Of a stretch of DNA of 64,000 bases, positions 59,395 to 64,000 are shown in pieces. Position 1 is the first letter of the stretch, and each line of letters begins with the position of its first letter. Where the stretch lies: the NCBI GenBank assembly GCA_035570055.1, contig DATMLM010000049.1:96132-160131 (forward strand), read 5' to 3'. The notes beneath the pieces were generated by a model. That model saw only the letters and a program-made list of their open reading frames with translations. It was not told where the DNA came from and did no database searches. The stretch comes from DASRDS01 sp035570055 (GTDB lineage: Bacteria; Gemmatimonadota; Gemmatimonadetes; Gemmatimonadales; Gemmatimonadaceae). A program made the translations under genes and the position numbers.

Positions 59395-60447
59395 GTGGAA
59401 GACATCGACGGGCTCCGGCTCACCCGATATGTGAGTGGTCAGTGCACGGCCGAAGAGGCCTTGGGCGTCCGCAAGTGGATCGCCCAGGATCCGAGCCGTG
59501 AGCGCTTAGTGGCCGAGCTCGAGGCGGCGTGGCGTGCCGGCGGGCAGGCGCCGTATGAGTGGGGTGTCGACGAAGGATGGCGGCGGTTCGACGCGGCCCG
59601 GAGGGTCCGAAACCGCCCATCTTTTCTATTGATACACGGGGCCAAGCGCCCGGCCCCGGCCATTGTCATCCGCGATAGCGGGACCCCCATCTGGCGCGTC
59701 GCGGCCGCCGTGCTCGTGATCGCCGGCGCGAGCTTCGCCGTGTGGCGCGCGGGCACGCCACGCGCCCGCGCCCGCATGGACGCGAATGCGATGGCCGAAG
59801 TCTCCACGCTGCGCGGCCAGCATGCGACCTTGCGACTGCCCGACGGCACTCGGGTCGCGCTGGGTATGGCGAGCCGCCTGCGCTATGCCCGCGCGTTCGG
59901 CGACTCCGCTCGCGATGTGTACCTCGACGGCGACGGGTACTTCCAGGTTGCCCACGACAGCCTGCACCCGTTCGCGGTGCACACCAGCTCCTCGGTCGTG
60001 CGGGATATCGGCACGACCTTCGGCGTTCGCGCCTATTCGCAGTCCGCCGAGACCGAGGTGGTCGTGTCCGAGGGGACCGTCGCGTTTGCGGTCGATTCGT
60101 CGCAAGGGATGGTGCTCCAGGCCGGCAGCCTGGCCCGACTCGATCGAGGCTCCGGCCGCACCGTGCTGACCGTGACGCATGGTGTCGATGTGACCGCGTA
60201 CCTGGGTTGGACCGAGGGGCGCCTCGTGTTCCAGGACACGCCGCTCCATGAAGTGATTGCCGAGTTGCGCCGGTGGTATGATCGCGATCTGCTGGAGCTT
60301 GCCGATACCTCGATCGGCAGCCGTCGGTTGACCGCGTCGTTCACTAACGAGTCCCTGCCGATCGTGATCGACCGTATCGCGCTGTCACTCGATCTGCGCG
60401 AGGAGCGGCACGGACAGACCGTCGTTCTGCATCCGCGCCACCACTAG
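59395..60447 (+). CDS. FecR family anti-sigma factor
   Basis: A 350-residue bitopic anti-sigma regulator. Residues about 1-90 are the cytoplasmic sigma-binding part (LTRYVSGQCTAEEALGVRKW), one helix at about 102-118 (VAAAVLVIAGASFAVWRAG), then the FecR domain (STLRGQHATLRLPDGTRVAL; RDVYLDGDGYFQVAHDSLHP) and the C-terminal STN-like part (LVFQDTPLHEVIAELRRWYD). It would hold the sigma factor until SusC signals ligand binding. Follows the sigma gene by 33 nt. Confidence 0.92.
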   Translation: MEDIDGLRLTRYVSGQCTAEEALGVRKWIAQDPSRERLVAELEAAWRAGGQAPYEWGVDEGWRRFDAARRVRNRPSFLLIHGAKRPAPAIVIRDSGTPIWRVAAAVLVIAGASFAVWRAGTPRARARMDANAMAEVSTLRGQHATLRLPDGTRVALGMASRLRYARAFGDSARDVYLDGDGYFQVAHDSLHPFAVHTSSSVVRDIGTTFGVRAYSQSAETEVVVSEGTVAFAVDSSQGMVLQAGSLARLDRGSGRTVLTVTHGVDVTAYLGWTEGRLVFQDTPLHEVIAELRRWYDRDLLELADTSIGSRRLTASFTNESLPIVIDRIALSLDLREERHGQTVVLHPRHH

Positions 60448-60458
60448 AGGATCTGTCT

Positions 60459-63400
60459 ATGCATCTACTCGTTCGATGCTGTGCTCTCGCCGCCGCGCTT
60501 TCTTCAGGCGCGCACCTACTAGAATCCCAGCAGCAGTATGCGGACGCGACGGTGAGCGGTCCGAGGTTTCTGCTGCTGGCCTCGGCGACCAAGATGGTCC
60601 CCGTCGACGTCAGCCGGACGCCGATGCTCAAGCGTCAGGTCTCCCTCGATCTCGATGGGTTGTCCGTCCGCGACGCCCTCGCGGCGATCTCGCGCCGCAC
60701 GGGGATCGATATCGCGTACGCCACGGATCTGATTCCGTTCGATGCGATCGTGCACCTCAAGGCCGATGACATCACGGTGGCGGCGGCGCTCACCGACGTG
60801 CTCTCCGATGCGCCGGTGGACATCGTGTTCACCAAGGACGGACGAGCGACGATCATGAGTCGCGGAGCGGCGAGCGCGATCATGGCGTCCGGGACGATCA
60901 CGGGAACCGTGACGGCCGCGACCTCCGGCGAGCCGATCACGGGCGTCACGGTCCGCGTGGCCGACACGAAGCTCGGCGCGGTGTCAGGCGCCGACGGCAA
61001 ATATCGCATTGACGCCGTGCCCGAGGGGACGCACATCATACGCGCGACGCGCATCGGGTTTGCGCGGGACAGCCAGACGGTGACGGTGGCTGCTGGGCAG
61101 ACCGTCACGGCGGACTTCTCGCTGCACGAGGTCGCCGTTCGACTCAGCGAGGTCGTGTCGATCGGGTATGAGACGACGTCGCGGCGGGAATTGACGGGGG
61201 CAGTGGCATCGGTCTCCTCGGCCGACATCGAGGAAGCGCCGGTTCCGCAGTTCGACCAGGCGCTGACTGGGAAGGCGGCCGGTGTGACGGTCGTGACGTC
61301 GAACGGCCAGCCTGGGACGGCGTCCGAGGTGCGCATTCGCGGCGGCAACTCGATCTCCGCTGGCAACGATCCCCTGTATGTGATCGATGGGATCCCGTTG
61401 CTGCAGAGTCCCGAGGAGTTGAGGGCGAGTGGGTCCAGCACGCTGATGGTGCAGGGGCCGAGTGGCCTCAGCCCGCTGGCGGGGCTCAACCCAGACGATA
61501 TCCAGTCGATCGACGTACTGAAGGACGCATCGGCGACCTCGATTTATGGCGCGCGGGCGGCGAACGGCGTCATTCTCATTACGACCAAGCGTGGACGCGC
61601 CGGCACCCCGCAAGTCAACGTCAGCGGCTACTACGGCTCCTCGAGCGTGCGGAACAAACTCCCGCTCATGGACGCTCAGCAATTCGCGACGGTGGCGAAC
61701 CTCGCGCGCACGAACCTCGGCGCCCCGGCGCTCTACACTCCGGCCCAGATCAACGCGTTCGGCACCGGCACCAACTGGCAGGATCAGATCTTCCGCGCCG
61801 CGCCGACGAGCAATCTCGATCTGTCCGTGGGCGGCGGCAGCCCCGACACGCGGTACTTCGTCTCCGGCAACCTGCTGCAACAGGAAGGCGTGATCGTCGG
61901 CACCGATCTGACGCGCGGCTCGTTCCGGCTCAACCTCGATGACAACATCGGAAAGAAGTTCCGCGTCGGAACGAACGTGACCGCGAGCCGCGAGCAAGGC
62001 GACGTCATGCCGAACGGTGGCGCCGGCGCCGACGTTTCGTCCGTCCTGATCAACGCGATGTCGGCCAACCCGACCTTGCCGGTCAGGACCTCGACCGGCT
62101 CGTACTTCACCGGGATCGACCCCGCGAGTAACCTGTTCTTCGCCAATCCCGTCGCCTCCGCCCGGTTGATCACGAACCAGGAGACGCAGGATCGCGTCGT
62201 CGGCGGTCTGTTCGGCGAATGGGATCTCCTCCCGAACCTCACCCTGCGCAACTCGGCGGGCCTCGACTACCTCTCGTCGTTGCAGGATTTCTACTCACCG
62301 TCGACGACGTTGCCGGGCGAGCTGTTGGGCGGACAGGGGAGTCGCGGACAAGTGGACGCCACGACGTGGCTCGACGAGACGACACTCAAGTACGCCCGCA
62401 ATATCGGGTCGTTCAGCAATATCGACGTGATCGGTGGCATGACGTTCCAGCGCACGAACGTGCAGTCGATCTCCGGTCAGTCGCAGACGTTCAATACGGA
62501 CAACCTCGGGGCGAACGGGCTCAATAATGCCGCGACGTACCTCGGCGTGTTCACCGGGTCGCCACACAACTCGTTGGAGTCGTACTTCGGTCGCGCGAAC
62601 ATCGGCTTCTGGGACAAGTACCTGTTCACCGCCACGCTGCGCGATGACGGGTCGTCCAAGTTCGGTTCGAATAACCAGTACGCCGTGTTTCCGTCAGCCG
62701 CCTTCGCGTGGCGGGCGTCGCAAGAGAGTTTCCTCAGGGCGTTGAATGTCTTCGACGACCTGAAATTCCGTGTGAGCTACGGCCGCACGGGCAACCAGGA
62801 CATCGGCAACTACAACGCCCTCGCGACGCTCGCCAACAATACGTACGCGCTCGGCAACGGCCGCGTGAGTGGCTACGCGCCGACGACGCTGGCGAACCCC
62901 GATCTCAAGTGGGAGACGACGGACCAGTTCGACGCCGGCATCGATGTGTCGGTCCTCAAGAACCGGGTCTCGGTCACGGCCGACTACTACAACAAGCGGA
63001 CCCACGACCTGCTGCTCAATGTGCCGGTGCCGTCGATCCTCGGGTACACGAGCCAGCTCCAGAACATTGGTGACCTGCAGAATGTCGGGTACGAGCTCGG
63101 GCTCAACACCGTGAACCTGACCGGTGTCTTCGGATGGTCGACCTCCCTCAACCTCGCCTGGAACGCCAACAAGATCACGAAGCTGGGGAACCAGGGCGAT
63201 ACGATCATCATCAACCCCTACGTCGCGGGTGGCATCGGCAACGGCGCGGTCATCAACCCGACCGTGCTCAAAGTCGGCCAGCCGATCGACGCGTTCTACG
63301 GCTACGTGTATCAAGGCATGGTGAACGGCCAGCCGGCGTACAAGGACCTGTACCACCTCGGCTCGTCGAATGGCGTGGTCAGCTCGGGCGACCAGACGAT

Positions 63401-63914
63401 CATCGGCAATGCCCAGCCGCTGTACACCGGTGGCATGACGAACCACTTCACGGCCGGACGGTTCGGACTGACCGTATTCCTGCAGTGGAGCGTCGGCAAC
63501 AAGATCTATGATATCAACCGCGCGATGCTGCTCCAGAACAATGGAACCTCGAACGGGCTCGTCGACGAGTACTTCGACAAGGGGACGAACGGCGTCCCCG
63601 CGCCGGTGTCCAACAACCTGGGATTCCAGACGAAGCCGTCGACGCTGTTCGTGGAGGACGGCACGTACCTCCGTGGCAAGAACATTCGGCTGGACTTCAA
63701 CCTGCCGGGGACGTGGCTGCGGTACGTCCGCCTGCGCAACGTCACGAATGCCCAGCTCTACGTGAGCGCGCAGAACTTCTTCACGGCCACCAATTACAAA
63801 GGGTTCGATCCCGAGGTCACGCAATACGCGACGAACCCGTTGGCGCAAGGCATCGACTTCGGTTCCTATCCCCAGACGCGTCAGTTCACCATCGGCTTCA
63901 ACGCGGGTTTCTAA
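60459..63914 (+). CDS. SusC/RagA-type TonB-linked outer membrane transporter
   Basis: An 1151-residue TonB-dependent receptor. Signal peptide CALAAALSSGAHLLESQQ; residues about 60-130 form an STN signalling domain (LDGLSVRDALAAISRRTGID); a carboxypeptidase-like CNA/beta domain (TGTVTAATSGEPITGVTVRV); plug with LTGAVASVSSADIEEAPVPQ, LTGKAAGVTVVTSNGQPG, DPLYVIDGIP and DASATSIYGARAANGVILIT; then the 22-strand barrel. The STN domain pairs with FecR. Takes up oligosaccharide or peptide ligands; specificity unknown. Starts 11 nt after fecR. Confidence 0.95.
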   Translation: MHLLVRCCALAAALSSGAHLLESQQQYADATVSGPRFLLLASATKMVPVDVSRTPMLKRQVSLDLDGLSVRDALAAISRRTGIDIAYATDLIPFDAIVHLKADDITVAAALTDVLSDAPVDIVFTKDGRATIMSRGAASAIMASGTITGTVTAATSGEPITGVTVRVADTKLGAVSGADGKYRIDAVPEGTHIIRATRIGFARDSQTVTVAAGQTVTADFSLHEVAVRLSEVVSIGYETTSRRELTGAVASVSSADIEEAPVPQFDQALTGKAAGVTVVTSNGQPGTASEVRIRGGNSISAGNDPLYVIDGIPLLQSPEELRASGSSTLMVQGPSGLSPLAGLNPDDIQSIDVLKDASATSIYGARAANGVILITTKRGRAGTPQVNVSGYYGSSSVRNKLPLMDAQQFATVANLARTNLGAPALYTPAQINAFGTGTNWQDQIFRAAPTSNLDLSVGGGSPDTRYFVSGNLLQQEGVIVGTDLTRGSFRLNLDDNIGKKFRVGTNVTASREQGDVMPNGGAGADVSSVLINAMSANPTLPVRTSTGSYFTGIDPASNLFFANPVASARLITNQETQDRVVGGLFGEWDLLPNLTLRNSAGLDYLSSLQDFYSPSTTLPGELLGGQGSRGQVDATTWLDETTLKYARNIGSFSNIDVIGGMTFQRTNVQSISGQSQTFNTDNLGANGLNNAATYLGVFTGSPHNSLESYFGRANIGFWDKYLFTATLRDDGSSKFGSNNQYAVFPSAAFAWRASQESFLRALNVFDDLKFRVSYGRTGNQDIGNYNALATLANNTYALGNGRVSGYAPTTLANPDLKWETTDQFDAGIDVSVLKNRVSVTADYYNKRTHDLLLNVPVPSILGYTSQLQNIGDLQNVGYELGLNTVNLTGVFGWSTSLNLAWNANKITKLGNQGDTIIINPYVAGGIGNGAVINPTVLKVGQPIDAFYGYVYQGMVNGQPAYKDLYHLGSSNGVVSSGDQTIIGNAQPLYTGGMTNHFTAGRFGLTVFLQWSVGNKIYDINRAMLLQNNGTSNGLVDEYFDKGTNGVPAPVSNNLGFQTKPSTLFVEDGTYLRGKNIRLDFNLPGTWLRYVRLRNVTNAQLYVSAQNFFTATNYKGFDPEVTQYATNPLAQGIDFGSYPQTRQFTIGFNAGF

Positions 63915-63917
63915 ATC

Positions 63918-64000
63918 ATGCGCAAACGACTCCTGCCGCTGCTCGGGTGCGTGATCGGCGCTTCGATCGTGGGAACGGCCTGCAACAAGTTCCTCGATCC
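63918..64000 (+). CDS. SusD/RagB-type lipoprotein (3' partial)
   Basis: Only the first 27 residues are in the window. Signal peptide RLLPLLGCVIGASIVGTAC ends in a lipobox Cys followed by NKFLD, the usual start of SusD lipoproteins. It follows SusC after 3 nt. It should bind the ligand at the cell surface and lid the SusC barrel. The gene runs off the right edge. Confidence 0.82.
   Translation, partial: MRKRLLPLLGCVIGASIVGTACNKFLD

Noticed and set aside
1..64000. CRISPR array, rRNA genes, prophage or transposase
   Set aside because: No regularly spaced short repeats with unique spacers, no rRNA-like sequence, and no transposase, capsid or integrase gene was recognised.

Overview
The window is GC-rich, densely packed bacterial DNA. 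Its gene types point to Gemmatimonadota or a close soil relative such as Acidobacteriota: two stand-alone 'ADOP'-type duplicated ABC permeases, a tricorn-like S41 peptidase, a SusC/SusD pair with ECF sigma factor and FecR, many secreted hydrolases, and DUF2911/DUF2167/DinB proteins. No rRNA or single-copy marker is present, so the phylum is an inference.

Layout. 1-4.3 kb: HAF-repeat protein (cut by the left edge) and small accessory genes. 4.3-14.56 kb: a tandem array of five one- or two-gene cassettes ending at an intact tRNA-Ser(CGA). Each internal junction holds a 39-nt copy of the 5' half of that tRNA, cut exactly at the end of the anticodon loop, followed by a conserved 136-137-nt arm with a GC-rich hairpin and two ATGTCCCCA-type repeats. 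Cargo: ADOP permease, CPBP protease, serine hydrolase with a repeat tail, DinB-like protein plus a PIN remnant, S41-like peptidase. No recombinase lies in the window, so the cassettes look like non-autonomous elements stacked at one tRNA. This is the most unusual feature here. 14.56-19.4 kb: arsenic operon (arsR, arsM, arsN, metallophosphoesterase, aquaglyceroporin) converging on a P1B metal ATPase with an odd CPD motif. 19.4-24.8 kb: tRNA-Ser(GGA), small enzymes and regulators. 24.9-34.6 kb: an unusual YeiH-phosphofructokinase fused frame, an amidohydrolase, a PP2C phosphatase and a tricorn-like protease. 34.7-43.9 kb: type II secretion cluster (L, M, C, D, E, F forward; K, I, J and H reverse; G alone forward between J and H). 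43.9-56.4 kb: mostly secreted enzymes (phosphoesterase, di-haem peroxidase fused to an imelysin-like domain, vanadium haloperoxidase-like protein, damaged GH28, RCC1 lipoprotein) and a second ADOP permease. 56.6-64 kb: EF-G-like GTPase, then ECF sigma, FecR, SusC and the start of SusD.

How parts work together. The ars operon would sense As(III), methylate it and let arsenite leave through the aquaporin. The type II secretion genes could export the many signal-peptide hydrolases. The sigma/FecR/SusC/SusD set is a nutrient-uptake system with transmembrane signalling; the STN domain on SusC fits FecR control. The tRNA-Ser array appears to be a gene-capture site whose cargo is mainly envelope or secreted proteins.
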